DNA of 64,000 nt from Siccibacter colletis (GCF_000696575.1 NZ_JMSQ01000039.1:25900-89899), one strand, 5' to 3'; counted from the stretch's first letter, positions 44,982 to 54,834 are shown. Notes: a model not told the origin generated them from the letters alone. Numbers and translations are program-made.

Positions 44982-46049
44982 TTACTGCGGAATAATCTTC
45001 TCAACCTTCAGCTTTTCAAACAGTGCCATGAATGAATCAAGCGTCGAGCGGTAACCGGTGAACCCGGCTTTGCGGCTCTTGCTCATATCGGTGAAGGCTT
45101 CCATCGGCCGTCCAAGGTCGGCATCGGTGTGCCACCACGAGGCCAGCTTCGTAATGTCGGCTTCGCGTAACTGATAGCGTTCGGCGATTTCCCGCCAGGC
45201 ATCCGCTGCATCCTGCATCCGCGCTTCCAACGGCATCGCGTTGCCAGGGTATTCTGCCGCCTCAATACCGAACGAGGCTGCCAGGCGCGGCCACATCCAG
45301 TTCCATCTGAACACATCGCCGTTAACCGCATTGAAGTCCTGATTCGCCGCTTCCTCAGCGGTGGCGGCCCACAGCAGCTGTTCCGCCAGCAGCCCGGCAT
45401 CGGTCACATCCGCCAGGCCATTCCACTGCTCCGGGGAGCCGGGGAAGATAAATGGCCAGCCTTTTTCGCGGCACAAGGTGGCATAGACCGCCAGGGTCTG
45501 GCCCATGTTCATCGCATTGCCGATGGCGTAGCCAATAATGGTATGCGGGCGGTGCACGCTCCAGCGATAGCCGTATTTCTCCGCGCCGGCGAACACTTCG
45601 TCCTCCTGGGCGTAATAGAAGTTCTCGACCGGCTGGCGTCCTTGTTCTTCACGAAACGGGGTAACGGGTACCGCGCCTTTACCATAGGCTTCAAAGGGGC
45701 CGAGATAGTGCTTCAGCCCGGTTACCAGCGCGACGTGGGAACCCTTCAGCCGCTCACCCAGCGCCTCAATGACGTTACGCACCATCCCGCCGTTGACGCG
45801 AATATTCTCCCGCTCGTTTTCCTGACGAGACCAGACGCTGAAGAACAGCGCGTCCGGTTTTTCGTTCGCCAGCGCGGTACGCACCGCATCGCTGTCTGTG
45901 AGGTCGGCGGTGAGACTGCGACACCCTTCCGGTGCGGCGCTACGTCCGCGGGAAAGGCCCGTCACCTGCCAGCCTTCATGCTGCAGTTTTTCAGCCAGCG
46001 CGCGTCCGATAACGCCGCTGATCCCGACAATCAGTGCCTGCTTTTGCAT
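44982..46049 (-). CDS. PRISE-type SDR reductase (progesterone 5-beta-reductase/iridoid synthase-like)
   Basis: 355 residues. An N-terminal NADP site LIVGISGVIGRALAEKL followed by GLSRGR, a conserved FFSVWSRQENE-like motif, TGLKHYLGPFEAYG with the PRISE Lys, and NFYYAQEDEV with the catalytic Tyr displaced from the classical YxxxK position. PRISE enzymes reduce activated enones with NADPH. Bacterial members are common but their substrates are unknown. It stands alone with its own hairpin. Confidence 0.85.
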   Translation of the reverse strand: MQKQALIVGISGVIGRALAEKLQHEGWQVTGLSRGRSAAPEGCRSLTADLTDSDAVRTALANEKPDALFFSVWSRQENERENIRVNGGMVRNVIEALGERLKGSHVALVTGLKHYLGPFEAYGKGAVPVTPFREEQGRQPVENFYYAQEDEVFAGAEKYGYRWSVHRPHTIIGYAIGNAMNMGQTLAVYATLCREKGWPFIFPGSPEQWNGLADVTDAGLLAEQLLWAATAEEAANQDFNAVNGDVFRWNWMWPRLAASFGIEAAEYPGNAMPLEARMQDAADAWREIAERYQLREADITKLASWWHTDADLGRPMEAFTDMSKSRKAGFTGYRSTLDSFMALFEKLKVEKIIPQ

Positions 46050-46192
46050 TTCGCTCCTCCTCTTATTCGGTATTCCTTAGGGTAGTCGAAGAGGGCTGGC
46101 CTTACGGGAGACAGAGACTGTTCTTACTGGCGGGCTGTGGGAAGCAAAACGGGCGTGAACAATAAGGCGGGTCAGCGTAGATAACCCGTGAC

Positions 46193-46223
46193 CCGGGGGG
46201 GCGCTACGCTTACCCGCCCCGGG
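46193..46223. repeat. REP-like palindromic unit
   Basis: CCCGGGGGGGCGCTACGCTT followed by ACCCGCCCCGGG is another copy of the GGTGGGTGCGCTACGCTTACCCACC-type element. It lies between hcxA and the PRISE reductase. Confidence 0.7.
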
Positions 46224-46257
46224 AATGATGCAGACTATGAACGCTGATGGCGCTGAG

Positions 46258-47343
46258 TTATTTCCCCCAGCGTTCCACCTTTTCAAAAGCGGCACGCAGC
46301 GTCTGCGGAGTGATGGCCTCTGGCAGGGCGTGGATGGACTCTACCGGCCGCAGGGTGTGAGCAATCACCTTATCCAGCTCCGGACTGTGAATATCGACGT
46401 CCAGCTGTGCCAGCCGGGTCGGCAGATTAAAGCGCTGGTAAGCCGCAATCAGGGTATCCAGCACATCGTCCAGGCCGAGCAGGGCGCTCTGCACCAGAAT
46501 GCCGTAGGCCACTTTGGTGCCGTGCAGAAACTTCCCGGTCTGCGGCAGTACGGTTAGGCCGTTATGCACCGCATGGGCCGCCGCCACACGGGTATAGCGC
46601 TCGCCAAGCCCGCCAACCATGCCGCCTCCGGCAACGATCGCATCCACCACGTCGCGAAAATCCTGGCTCAGCACGCCGCGCTGCTGGTCGGCCAGTGCCG
46701 CTTCGCTCTGGTTAAGCAGCACGTCGCGGATCGCCAGCGCGTTGTTGATGCCGAGGCGGACCGTTAACGGCAGCTGCTCCGGCTGCGGGGCCAGCACCAC
46801 GGCTTCATACCATTTCGCCAGCGTATCGCCGATGCCCGCCAGCAGATAGTCCACCGGGGCACGGAGAATAATCTCCGGCTCCACCAACACCAGATGATTG
46901 GCATCGTCAAAAATCTCGAAGTGCAGCGCCTGTCCGGCATCGTTGTACCACACCGAGAGCGGGGTCCAGGCCGCACAGGTGGCGGCGATGGAGGGGATGC
47001 ACACTACCGGCAGGCCAAGACGGCGCGCCAGTGCTTTAGCAGTATCCAGCAACGCACCGCCGCCGACGCCAATCACCACCGCGCGATCGTCACCCGCTTC
47101 CCGGGCCAGGCTCGCGACATCGCTTTCGCTGCAATGACCGCGAAACAGGATCTGCTTCGCGCCCGGCGCATTAAAAGAGGGCGGCAGGAACGGGCGGGCG
47201 GCGGCAATGGCGCGTTCACCGTATACCCACACCGCGCGGGAGAGCTGTTCGGGGGTGTAAAGCGCGTCGAGCTGCGCCAGCGCGCCCGTATGGGAGTAGT
47301 AGTTAGCCGGGCCGGGAACGACGCGAATGGCGGTATCAGTCAT
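46258..47343 (-). CDS. hcxA: Hydroxycarboxylate dehydrogenase HcxA (YbdH)
   Basis: 361 residues from MTDTAIRVVPGPANYY, the family start. Iron-dependent alcohol dehydrogenase/glycerol dehydrogenase fold: GVGGGALLDTAKALA for NAD(P), PTIAATCAAW-type segment, GIGDTLAKWYE and AAAHAVHNGLTVLPQT carrying metal ligands. E. coli HcxA reduces 2-oxo acids such as 2-oxoglutarate and 2-oxobutyrate. It is preceded by MetJ boxes and lies beside the mtn cluster, whose end product is the 2-oxo acid 4-methylthio-2-oxobutyrate. Confidence 0.95.
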   Translation of the reverse strand: MTDTAIRVVPGPANYYSHTGALAQLDALYTPEQLSRAVWVYGERAIAAARPFLPPSFNAPGAKQILFRGHCSESDVASLAREAGDDRAVVIGVGGGALLDTAKALARRLGLPVVCIPSIAATCAAWTPLSVWYNDAGQALHFEIFDDANHLVLVEPEIILRAPVDYLLAGIGDTLAKWYEAVVLAPQPEQLPLTVRLGINNALAIRDVLLNQSEAALADQQRGVLSQDFRDVVDAIVAGGGMVGGLGERYTRVAAAHAVHNGLTVLPQTGKFLHGTKVAYGILVQSALLGLDDVLDTLIAAYQRFNLPTRLAQLDVDIHSPELDKVIAHTLRPVESIHALPEAITPQTLRAAFEKVERWGK

Positions 47344-47383
47344 GAAGTTGTCCTTTTTTATTTTTTTACACCCTACCACATGC

Positions 47384-47399
47384 AGACTTCCAGACGTCT
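47384..47399. promoter_or_regulatory. MetJ boxes upstream of hcxA
   Basis: AGACTTCC-AGACGTCT: two adjacent 8-bp met boxes, the second a perfect consensus, 41-56 bases before the hcxA start. Confidence 0.85.
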
Positions 47400-47474
47400 G
47401 ATTAAATGCGCGTTGCCAGATGCATTTTTTTCATGTTGCTCCCCGTCAGAGCCGCAACATGAATAATTTTGATG

Positions 47475-47498
47475 TTACATCCAGACATCTGGACGGCT
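47475..47498. promoter_or_regulatory. MetJ boxes upstream of the sugar-type ABC operon
   Basis: TTACATCC-AGACATCT-GGACGGCT: three 8-bp units in tandem with the middle one differing from consensus by one base. It lies about 100 bases before the ATPase start, and with the hcxA boxes forms a divergent MetJ control region. Confidence 0.8.
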
Positions 47499-47601
47499 AA
47501 TAATTATTTGCTTTATCTTATGCCGATTCGTTCATTGCCAGCGGATATATCCTCGTGAAAAAGTGGCAAAACACGCTTATACCGCTCAGGAGATCGCCGC
47601 C

Positions 47602-49107
47602 ATGTCCGTAACGCAACGCCTTGAAATGCGGGATATCTCCATCGCGTTTGGCGGTTTCCGGGCGCTGACCGCCGTGGACTTCACCCTGAACGGCGGATCG
47701 GTGCACGCCCTGACTGGGGCCAACGGAGCCGGAAAATCCACGCTGATGGCGGTGCTGTGCGGAACGTACCCGCACTACACCGGCACCGTTCTGATTGATG
47801 GCGAACCGGTGACCATCCGTGCCCCGCGCGATGCTAAAGCGCTGGGCATTCATCTGGTGCAGCAGGAAGTTGATGTGGCGCTGGTGCCGGGCCTGAGCGT
47901 GGCGGAAAACATCCTGCTGGATAACCTCGCCGCGCCGGGCCATCGCTATCGCTGGGGGGCCGTGCGTCAGCGGGCGCGCGAGGCGCTGGCCCAGCTTGAT
48001 GTGGATCTCGACGTTAACCGCCGGATTGACGACTGCACGCTGGCGCAAAAGCAGCAGGTGCTGCTGGCCCGGGCGCTGTCGCACCGCTGCCGGTTCCTGA
48101 TCCTCGATGAACCCACCGCGCCGCTGGATCAGCATGAAAGCGAGCGCTTATTTACCGTAGTGAAACGCCTGCAACAGCAGGGGATTGGCGTCGTGTTTAT
48201 TTCCCATCGCTTGCAGGAGCTGAATGCGGTGTGCGACACCCTGACGGTGCTGCGCGACGGCCAGCTGATCGAGTCCGGGCCGATGCAGGCCCTGGATGCC
48301 GGTGAGATCGTCGAGAAGATGCTCGGCCACCAGCTCACCGATCTCTACCCGCCGCGCCGACCGGCGCACAACGGCGAAACGCTGCTGCGCGTCGAAGGGC
48401 TGCACGACGACCAACTGCTGGACAACATCTCTTTACACCTGAAACGCGGTGAAATTCTCGGTATCGCCGGGCTGGCGGGGGCCGGGAAAACCGAGCTGTG
48501 CAAGGCGCTGTTCGGGGCCAGCAAAAGCCGCGTCGCAGCGGGGGAGCTGAAGGGCGAACGCTGGCGTCCCCGGGATCCGGCAGATTCCGTGGCGCGTGGC
48601 GTGGCGCTGATCCCCGAGGAGCGCCGCAAAGAGGGCATCTTTATTGACGAGCCGGTGAGCATGAATCTCGCCGTCAGCGCCGATAAACACTTTTCGCGCT
48701 GGAGCCTGTTTGGTCATCGCGCGGCGTGGCGCTGGGCCGAGCAGGTCATTGCCCGCCTTGGGGTGCGCACCACCGGGCCGGGGCAGCCGCTGCGTCGCCT
48801 CTCCGGCGGCAACCAGCAGAAGGTGGCGATTGGCAAATGGCTGCGCGGCGGGGCGGAGGTGTTGATCTTCGACGAACCGACCAAAGGCGTGGACGTGAAA
48901 GCCAAAAGTGACCTGTTTGTGCTCATCGACCAGCTGGCCCGCGACGGCAAAGGGGTGATCTACGCCTCGGGGGAGTTCAGTGAGCTGGTCGGGCTGTGCG
49001 ATCGCATCTGCGTGCTGTGGGACGGGCGCATCGTCGCCGAAATGGAAGGCCACCAGGCCTCGGAAGAAACCTTATTACTTTACTCCACCGGAGGAACCCC
49101 CGCGTGA
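47602..49107 (+). CDS. Sugar-type ABC importer ATPase (RbsA-like), probably for methylthioribose
   Basis: 501 residues from MSVTQRLEMRD; AGGAG lies about 9 bases upstream, and the GTG at 47563 has no such site. Two fused ATPase halves: Walker A GANGAGKST near residue 39, a degenerate signature CTLAQKQQVLLARAL, then LAGAGKTELCKALFGA and a full signature LSGGNQQKVAIGKWL. CUT2-class importers (ribose, autoinducer-2) have this double ATPase. MetJ boxes upstream and the mtnK-mtnA genes downstream point to 5-methylthioribose as substrate; this is inference. Confidence 0.88.
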   Translation: MSVTQRLEMRDISIAFGGFRALTAVDFTLNGGSVHALTGANGAGKSTLMAVLCGTYPHYTGTVLIDGEPVTIRAPRDAKALGIHLVQQEVDVALVPGLSVAENILLDNLAAPGHRYRWGAVRQRAREALAQLDVDLDVNRRIDDCTLAQKQQVLLARALSHRCRFLILDEPTAPLDQHESERLFTVVKRLQQQGIGVVFISHRLQELNAVCDTLTVLRDGQLIESGPMQALDAGEIVEKMLGHQLTDLYPPRRPAHNGETLLRVEGLHDDQLLDNISLHLKRGEILGIAGLAGAGKTELCKALFGASKSRVAAGELKGERWRPRDPADSVARGVALIPEERRKEGIFIDEPVSMNLAVSADKHFSRWSLFGHRAAWRWAEQVIARLGVRTTGPGQPLRRLSGGNQQKVAIGKWLRGGAEVLIFDEPTKGVDVKAKSDLFVLIDQLARDGKGVIYASGEFSELVGLCDRICVLWDGRIVAEMEGHQASEETLLLYSTGGTPA

Positions 49108-50099
49108 ACAAAGCCGTAGCGCTGAAACCGACGCTGTCGGCGCGTCAGCAGATTATCGAGTTTCTCTATAAGTGGGGAATGCTGGTCACCGTGGTGGCGC
49201 TGATCGCCATCTTCGGCATCGCCTCAGATAACTTTCTCGATCCGAACAACATCATCAATATCCTGCGCTCTATCGCCATCGTGACGGTGATTGCGGTCGG
49301 GGTATCGATCTCACTCACCATCGGCGGCTTCGACCTGTCGGTTGGCTCCACCGCCTCGCTGGCAAACGCGCTGGTGATTTCGCTGTTCGTCTGGCACGGC
49401 TTCGGCACCACCGGGGCGATTGTGGTCACGCTGCTGCTCTGCACCCTGGTGGGATTGTTCAATGCCTTTCTTATCGTGGTGCTGAAGATCCCCGATATGC
49501 TCGCCACGCTTGCCAGCCTGTTTGTGATTCAGGGCGTGGCGATGACTTACAGCTACGGCGGCTCCATCACCGAAAACATGGTGCTGCCGAGCGGCGATAT
49601 GGCGGAAGGAGCGATCCCGGCGGCGTTTGGCCTGCTCGGCCAGGTGCCGACCATCGTTATCATTATGCTGGCGGTGACGCTGGTGGCGCAGCTCGGCCTG
49701 TCGCTCACCACCCACGGGCGACGCATGTACGCCATCGGCGGCAACCCGGAAGCGGCGCGGCTGTCGGGCATCCGCACCACCCGCTACAAGGTGGCGGCCT
49801 ACGTTATCGCCTCGCTGCTGGCCGGGCTTGGCGGCATTCTGCTGGCATCGCGCATCGGCTCCTCACAGGTCAACGCCGGGGGCGGCTACCTGATGGATGC
49901 CGTGGCCGCAGCGTGGATTGGTTTTTCACTGGCCGGTTCCGGCAAGCCTAACGCGCTCGGCACGCTGGTGGGGGCGGTGATCCTCGGCGTGCTCTCCAAC
50001 GGCCTGGTGATGCTTTCGGTTCCGTATTACGCGATGGACATTATCAAAGGGCTGGTGCTCGCCGCCGCGCTGGCCATTACCTACATTCAGCGACGTTAA
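49104..50099 (+). CDS. Sugar-type ABC permease (RbsC-like)
   Basis: 331 residues from a GTG at 49104 that overlaps the ATPase stop (GTGA) and has GGAGG 9 bases upstream. Nine to ten helices; SISLTIGGFDLSVGSTASLAN and YAIGGNPEAARLSGI are the typical CUT2 permease motifs. Forms the membrane channel with the RbsA-like ATPase; as a single permease gene it probably acts as a homodimer. Confidence 0.92.
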   Translation: MNKAVALKPTLSARQQIIEFLYKWGMLVTVVALIAIFGIASDNFLDPNNIINILRSIAIVTVIAVGVSISLTIGGFDLSVGSTASLANALVISLFVWHGFGTTGAIVVTLLLCTLVGLFNAFLIVVLKIPDMLATLASLFVIQGVAMTYSYGGSITENMVLPSGDMAEGAIPAAFGLLGQVPTIVIIMLAVTLVAQLGLSLTTHGRRMYAIGGNPEAARLSGIRTTRYKVAAYVIASLLAGLGGILLASRIGSSQVNAGGGYLMDAVAAAWIGFSLAGSGKPNALGTLVGAVILGVLSNGLVMLSVPYYAMDIIKGLVLAAALAITYIQRR

Positions 50100-50119
50100 C
50101 CTTTTACCGACAGGGAATT

Positions 50120-51187
50120 ATGATGAAAAAAATAACGCTTTCACTGCTGGCGCTTGGCCTGTTCAGCGCGCTGCCCGGTTTCGCCGCCACGCCAGCACCG
50201 GTGCCGGAGGCCATTGCCGGCCACAGCGGCCCGATCCGCATTGCGGTGATCCGCAATCTCGGTTCCGATGACAACACCACCCAGTTTGTTGCCGGGGCGA
50301 TCCAGCAGGGGAAAAAGCTCGGCTTTAAGGTCAGTACCTTCCTGAGCAACGGCGACGATGCGAAGTTTCAGGACTTCGTCAATCAGGCCATCAGCCAGAA
50401 ATATGACGGCATTATTCTCTCTCAGGGGCGCGATCCCTATTCCACGCAGCTGGTGAAACGCATTGTCGATGCGGGGATCAAGGTGTCGGTGTTTGATACC
50501 GCGGTTAACGGCGACATTCCAGGCGTGACCGTCACCCAGCAGGATGATGCCTCGCTGACCGATCTCTCCTTCGGCCAGCTGGCGAAGGACTTCAACGGCA
50601 AAGCGAACATCATCAAGCTGTGGGTGGCAGGCTTCCCGCCGATGGAGCGCCGTCAGGCCGCCTATAAGGAACTGCAAAAGCAGTACCCGGAGATCAAAGA
50701 GCTGGAGTCCATCGGTGCGGTGTCTTCCGATGTGCAGGGCGACACCGCCAACAAGGTGGGCGCGGTACTGGCGAAATACCCGAAAGGGCAGATTGATGCC
50801 ATCTGGGGCACCTGGGACGCCTTCAGCCAGGGCGCGTACAAAGCGCTGAAGGAAAACGGCCGCACCGAGATCAAACTCTACAGCATCGACATCTCCAACC
50901 AGGATCTGCAGCTGATGCGTGAAGCGGGCAGCCCATGGAAAGTGAGCGTGGCGGTAGATCCGAAGCTGATTGGCGCCACCAACGTGCGCCTGATTGCCAA
51001 CAAAATTGCCGGTGAGCCGACCCCGGCAACCTATGATTTTAAAGCCGCTGCCATCCCGCAGGCGCTGTTGACCAGCCAGGCGGGTACGGTGAACGTGGCG
51101 AGCCTTGGCAAAATCATCCCTGGCTGGGGCCAGACCGATGATTTCATCGCCCCGTGGTTTGCCACCCTCGAAGCGCAGCACAAATAA
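50120..51187 (+). CDS. Periplasmic sugar-binding protein of the importer
   Basis: 355 residues with a signal peptide ending LPGFA|ATP. RbsB-like (Peripla_BP_4) fold: IRIAVIRNLGSDDNTTQFVAGAIQQGKKLG, QAISQKYDGIILSQG and the hinge-region DAIWGTWDAFSQGAYKAL. It would bind the ligand in the periplasm. It starts 20 bases after the permease. Its stop overlaps the start of the beta-propeller gene (TAATG). Confidence 0.92.
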   Translation: MMKKITLSLLALGLFSALPGFAATPAPVPEAIAGHSGPIRIAVIRNLGSDDNTTQFVAGAIQQGKKLGFKVSTFLSNGDDAKFQDFVNQAISQKYDGIILSQGRDPYSTQLVKRIVDAGIKVSVFDTAVNGDIPGVTVTQQDDASLTDLSFGQLAKDFNGKANIIKLWVAGFPPMERRQAAYKELQKQYPEIKELESIGAVSSDVQGDTANKVGAVLAKYPKGQIDAIWGTWDAFSQGAYKALKENGRTEIKLYSIDISNQDLQLMREAGSPWKVSVAVDPKLIGATNVRLIANKIAGEPTPATYDFKAAAIPQALLTSQAGTVNVASLGKIIPGWGQTDDFIAPWFATLEAQHK

Positions 51188-52431
51188 TGGCAGCCGAACT
51201 TCCGCGCCCGGACTACAGCCGCAATATGCGGCTGATAGCGCACTCCGATCAGGGGGGACGTCCGGACGGCGTACAGCTGATGGTGCATCGCGGCTATGCG
51301 TATATCGGGCACATGGTGTCGCAGGGCTTTTCCATTGTTGACGTGCGCGATGCGAAGCACCCGAAGGCGGTGGGATTTGTTCCCGCGCCGCCCGGCACCT
51401 GGAATATTCATCTGCAGGCCCATGACGATCTGCTGCTGGTGATCAACGCCCGGGATCTGTTCGCCGATGCCCGCTTTGCCGATGAGAAGGTGTACTACAC
51501 CCGCCAGGTGGGCGACACGGTGCGCGACGTGCATGACAAAGGCTGGAGCGCCGGGCTGCGGATCTTCGACATCTCCACGCCGGATAAGCCGCGCGAAATC
51601 AGCTTCCTGTCGCTGGAGGGTATCGGCATCCACCGGATCTGGTACGTGGGCGGGCGCTGGGCCTATGTGTCGGCGCTGATCGACGGCTTCAGCGATTACA
51701 TCTTTCTCACTATCGATCTGGCGGACCCGCGTAAACCTGAAGTGGCAGGGCGCTGGTGGCTGCCAGGGATGCACGCCGCGGCGGGGGAGCAGCCGTCGTG
51801 GCCGGAAGGTAAGCGCTACGCGCTGCATCACGCCATCATCGCCGGGGATACCGCCTACGGGAGCTGGCGCGACGGGGGCCTGACGATTCTGGATGTGAAG
51901 GACCGCAGCCAGCCGACGCTTATCAGCCACCGTAACTGGAGTCCGCCGTTTGGCGGTGGCACCCATACGGCGCTGCCCTTGCCGGACCGCGATCTGCTGG
52001 TGGTGCTGGATGAAGCGGTGCTCGACAATCAAGAGGATGGTGAGAAGCTGATCTGGCTGTTTGATATCCGCGAGCCGGCGAACCCGGTCAGCATCGCGAC
52101 CTTCCCGCAGCCGGACGAAACGGATTACGTGGCAAAAGGGGCGCACTTCGGGCCGCACAACCTGCACGAGAACCGGCCAGGAAGTTTTGTTAGTTCCACG
52201 CTGATTTTTGCTACGTATCAGAATGCGGGGGTGCGCGCCTATGACATCTCCAACCCGTACCGCCCGGTAGAGACCGGGGCGCTGGTGCCGGCTGCGCCAG
52301 CGCGCATGATGGATACCCGTCCTGGCCGGCCGCAGGTGATTCAGTCCTGCGACGTATTTGTCGATGCCCAGGGCATTATCTACAGCACCGACTACAACGG
52401 CGGCCTGTCGGTGATTGAGTATCTGGGGTAA
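51187..52431 (+). CDS. LVIVD-repeat beta-propeller protein of unknown function
   Basis: 414 residues from the ATG at 51187, which shares one base with the binding-protein stop. No signal peptide. Propeller-blade motifs recur: GFSIVDVRDAKHP, LRIFDISTPDKP, IFLTIDLADPRKP, LTILDVKDRSQP, LIWLFDIREPANP and VRAYDISNPYRP. Many conserved-looking His residues (NIHLQAHDD, ALHHAII, GTHTALPL, HFGPHNLHENR) sit at blade ends and could bind a metal, as in the propeller fold of methanethiol oxidase/SBP56. Co-translation with the importer and MetJ control suggest a role in sulphur-sugar use. Function is unproven. Confidence 0.85.
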   Translation: MAAELPRPDYSRNMRLIAHSDQGGRPDGVQLMVHRGYAYIGHMVSQGFSIVDVRDAKHPKAVGFVPAPPGTWNIHLQAHDDLLLVINARDLFADARFADEKVYYTRQVGDTVRDVHDKGWSAGLRIFDISTPDKPREISFLSLEGIGIHRIWYVGGRWAYVSALIDGFSDYIFLTIDLADPRKPEVAGRWWLPGMHAAAGEQPSWPEGKRYALHHAIIAGDTAYGSWRDGGLTILDVKDRSQPTLISHRNWSPPFGGGTHTALPLPDRDLLVVLDEAVLDNQEDGEKLIWLFDIREPANPVSIATFPQPDETDYVAKGAHFGPHNLHENRPGSFVSSTLIFATYQNAGVRAYDISNPYRPVETGALVPAAPARMMDTRPGRPQVIQSCDVFVDAQGIIYSTDYNGGLSVIEYLG

Positions 52432-52438
52432 AGTCAGA

Positions 52439-53638
52439 TTAGCTGTACTGCCGCACCCGGATAACCAGCTCGTCAACGTTATCGACCTGGCCGGCGATAA
52501 GGATCAGTGCTTTGCCGAGTTCAATCGCGTGGCGCAGGCAGGCGTGCTGCATCTCTTCATCGCTGATGGTATCGATGTCCGCCACGTGTGACAGGCCGAC
52601 GCTGCGGCGGATCAGTTCGCTGCCGGCGAAACCGACCGCATCGCTCAGCACCTTCTTCAGGAAATCTTCCACATAGCCCGGCTGGGCCAGCGCGGCGTCG
52701 CGGGTGTCGGTGACGGCAAGCCGGGTAAAGCGCGTCGCGAAGGTACTCCACAGCTCATGAATATCGGTAAGACGCTGTTCGCGGGCTGCGGCGGCGTCGC
52801 GAATGCCCAGTTGGCTCGGCGCACCGCAGTAGTTCAGCAGCAGATTACCGATCGCGGTCCCGACATCAAACCCAATTGGGCCGACGTAGCCAAACTCAGC
52901 ATCAATCGCTTTCAGGCTGCCGTCAGCGACAAAAATCGAGCCGCTGTGAATGTCGCCGTGCAGCAGGGCTTCGGCGTGCGAGAAGAAGCGGTGTTTCAGG
53001 CTGGCAACTGCGCGTTTCAGGGCCGGATCGTCGCGCAGCGCGGCAACGTCAGCGTCAATGGCTGCCGGGTAGCTGTTGCGCTCGTGGATCTGGTAGGGAT
53101 CGTTGAAGAACAGATCTTCGGTGATCTCGCACATCTCGGGGTTGATGAACTGCGCCACCAGCGCCTTTTTCTTGTGCGGATGCAGGTAAAAGTCGCTGGT
53201 ATAAAACAGCGTGCGCGCCAGGTACTCGCCGAGCTGCTGCGCGGCGGCAGGGTAGTGGATGCCTTTAATCAGCTCGCCGCGCCAGATGCGGTGGTCGGAA
53301 AGGTCTTCCATCACCATCACCGCCAGCGCCGCGTCGTAATGCAGCACCTTAACCGTGTGCTGCGGGCAGTGGCGGTAGTGCTCTACCAGCGTCTGGGCTT
53401 CGAGCCGCGCGCGGTCCAGCGTCAGCGGCCAGGATTCGCCCACGCAGCGCACGTAGGGCAGCGCCTGCTTCACGATGATGCGGCTCTGATGATGAATATC
53501 GAAAATTTTAAATACCAGATTGAGGTTACCGTCGCCGATCTCCCGAGCGTCCACCAGTTCATCAGGGTTGTCCAGCCCGCCGAATTGTTGGGCGTAAGCC
53601 ACGGCATCGGCGGCGGTGAAGGTGCGGTATTGCGACAT
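52439..53638 (-). CDS. mtnK: 5-methylthioribose kinase MtnK
   Basis: 399 residues from [11 protein letters not shown] (ATG at 53638 with GAGG 9 bases upstream; the GTG at 53644 is too close to that site). APH-like kinase: [11 protein letters not shown], the catalytic loop [12 protein letters not shown] and [15 protein letters not shown] for metal. It phosphorylates methylthioribose to methylthioribose-1-phosphate, the entry to methionine salvage after Pfs cleavage of methylthioadenosine. It is divergent from mtnA and convergent with the propeller gene, 7 bases away. Confidence 0.97.
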   Translation of the reverse strand: MSQYRTFTAADAVAYAQQFGGLDNPDELVDAREIGDGNLNLVFKIFDIHHQSRIIVKQALPYVRCVGESWPLTLDRARLEAQTLVEHYRHCPQHTVKVLHYDAALAVMVMEDLSDHRIWRGELIKGIHYPAAAQQLGEYLARTLFYTSDFYLHPHKKKALVAQFINPEMCEITEDLFFNDPYQIHERNSYPAAIDADVAALRDDPALKRAVASLKHRFFSHAEALLHGDIHSGSIFVADGSLKAIDAEFGYVGPIGFDVGTAIGNLLLNYCGAPSQLGIRDAAAAREQRLTDIHELWSTFATRFTRLAVTDTRDAALAQPGYVEDFLKKVLSDAVGFAGSELIRRSVGLSHVADIDTISDEEMQHACLRHAIELGKALILIAGQVDNVDELVIRVRQYS

Positions 53639-53676
53639 TGCCACTGTCCTCTGTTATTCTGGATATTAAGCCATTC

Positions 53677-53700
53677 AGACGTCTATACATCTGGACTTCA
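53677..53700. promoter_or_regulatory. MetJ box array between mtnK and mtnA
   Basis: AGACGTCT-ATACATCT-GGACTTCA: three tandem 8-bp met boxes, the first perfect. Lies 38 bases before the mtnK start and 44 before the mtnA start, so it can control both. Confidence 0.93.
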
Positions 53701-53744
53701 TCCTGACACAATGTCGTACAACAACGCAACAGGGATTTAACGAC

Positions 53745-54767
53745 ATGCAGACACTTCAGACCACCAGCCTGCGGGTAGAGGGCAACCAGTTCTGGATCCT
53801 CGACCAGCAGGCGCTGCCGCAGCAAAAAAACTGGCTTCCGGCCGACAGCGTCGAGGCGCTGGTCGGGCATATCCACGCCCTGCGGGTGCGCGGTGCGCCG
53901 CTGATTGGTCTGTCCGCCAGCCTGCTGCTGGCGCTGCTGGCCGAGCGCGGTGCCAGCCGCGAGGCGCTGGCTGCGGCGCTGGAGACGCTGCGTGCGGCGC
54001 GTCCGACGGCGGTTAACCTGATGAATAATCTTGACCGTATGCGTGCAGCGCTGGCGCAGCCGGACTACGTGCCGGCGCTGGTTACGGAAGCGCTGCGGCT
54101 GGTAGAGGAGGACAGGGCGCTGTGCGACCGCATCGCCCACGCCGGGTCCGCGCTGGTGCCGCCCGGCAGCCGCCTGCTGACCCACTGCAACACCGGCGGG
54201 CTGGCGACGGCCGGACGCGGCACCGCGCTGGGGGTTATCGCCCATGCGTTTGAGGCGGGCAAGGTGGCTAACGTCTGGGTGGATGAAACCCGACCGCTGC
54301 TTCAGGGCGGGCGTCTGACGGCCTGGGAGCTGGGTGAGTGGGGCGTACCGTACCGGCTGATTACCGACTCGATGGCGGCGAGCCTGATGGCTCAGGGCGA
54401 GGTTGATGCCGTATGGGTCGGCGCGGATCGCATTGCGGTTAACGGCGATGTAGCGAATAAGATCGGCACCTACTCGCTGGCCGTGCTGGCGCACTATCAC
54501 CGCATTCCATTTTACGTGGCGGCACCGCAGACCACGCTGGACCCGGCCTGCCCGAACGGGGCGGCGATCCCGATTGAACAGCGCGCCGCGACGGAAATTA
54601 CCGGCGTGGCGGGAAGCTTTGGTGCGGTGCAGTGGGCACCTGAGCAGGCCGCCGTGTATAACCCGGCATTCGATGTCACCCCCGCAGAGCTTATCAGCGC
54701 CTGGGTGCTGGACAGCGGCGTGGTCACCCCGGAGCAGGTGCGCGATGGGATTTTTGCGGGGCGGTGA
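53745..54767 (+). CDS. mtnA: Methylthioribose-1-phosphate isomerase MtnA
   Basis: 340 residues. eIF2B-like fold with the catalytic Cys in [16 protein letters not shown] and the catalytic Asp in [21 protein letters not shown]. It turns the cyclic aldose phosphate into methylthioribulose-1-phosphate. Single gene read from the MetJ-controlled region shared with mtnK. Confidence 0.97.
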   Translation: MQTLQTTSLRVEGNQFWILDQQALPQQKNWLPADSVEALVGHIHALRVRGAPLIGLSASLLLALLAERGASREALAAALETLRAARPTAVNLMNNLDRMRAALAQPDYVPALVTEALRLVEEDRALCDRIAHAGSALVPPGSRLLTHCNTGGLATAGRGTALGVIAHAFEAGKVANVWVDETRPLLQGGRLTAWELGEWGVPYRLITDSMAASLMAQGEVDAVWVGADRIAVNGDVANKIGTYSLAVLAHYHRIPFYVAAPQTTLDPACPNGAAIPIEQRAATEITGVAGSFGAVQWAPEQAAVYNPAFDVTPAELISAWVLDSGVVTPEQVRDGIFAGR

Positions 54768-54774
54768 GGGATAA

Positions 54775-54801
54775 GGGTGGGCGCGCTATGCTAACCCACC
54801 C
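54775..54801. repeat. REP-like palindromic unit
   Basis: GGGTGGGCGCGCTATGCTAACCCACCC, a copy of the same palindromic family, between convergent mtnA and mtnD. Confidence 0.75.
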
Positions 54802-54834
54802 TGGAAAGTGACAGAAGGTTTTACCCGGCGGGGA

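Noticed and set aside
53639..53744. SAM riboswitch in front of the mtn genes
   Set aside because: The 106-base mtnK/mtnA gap is too short and shows no such fold. Tandem MetJ boxes explain the control.
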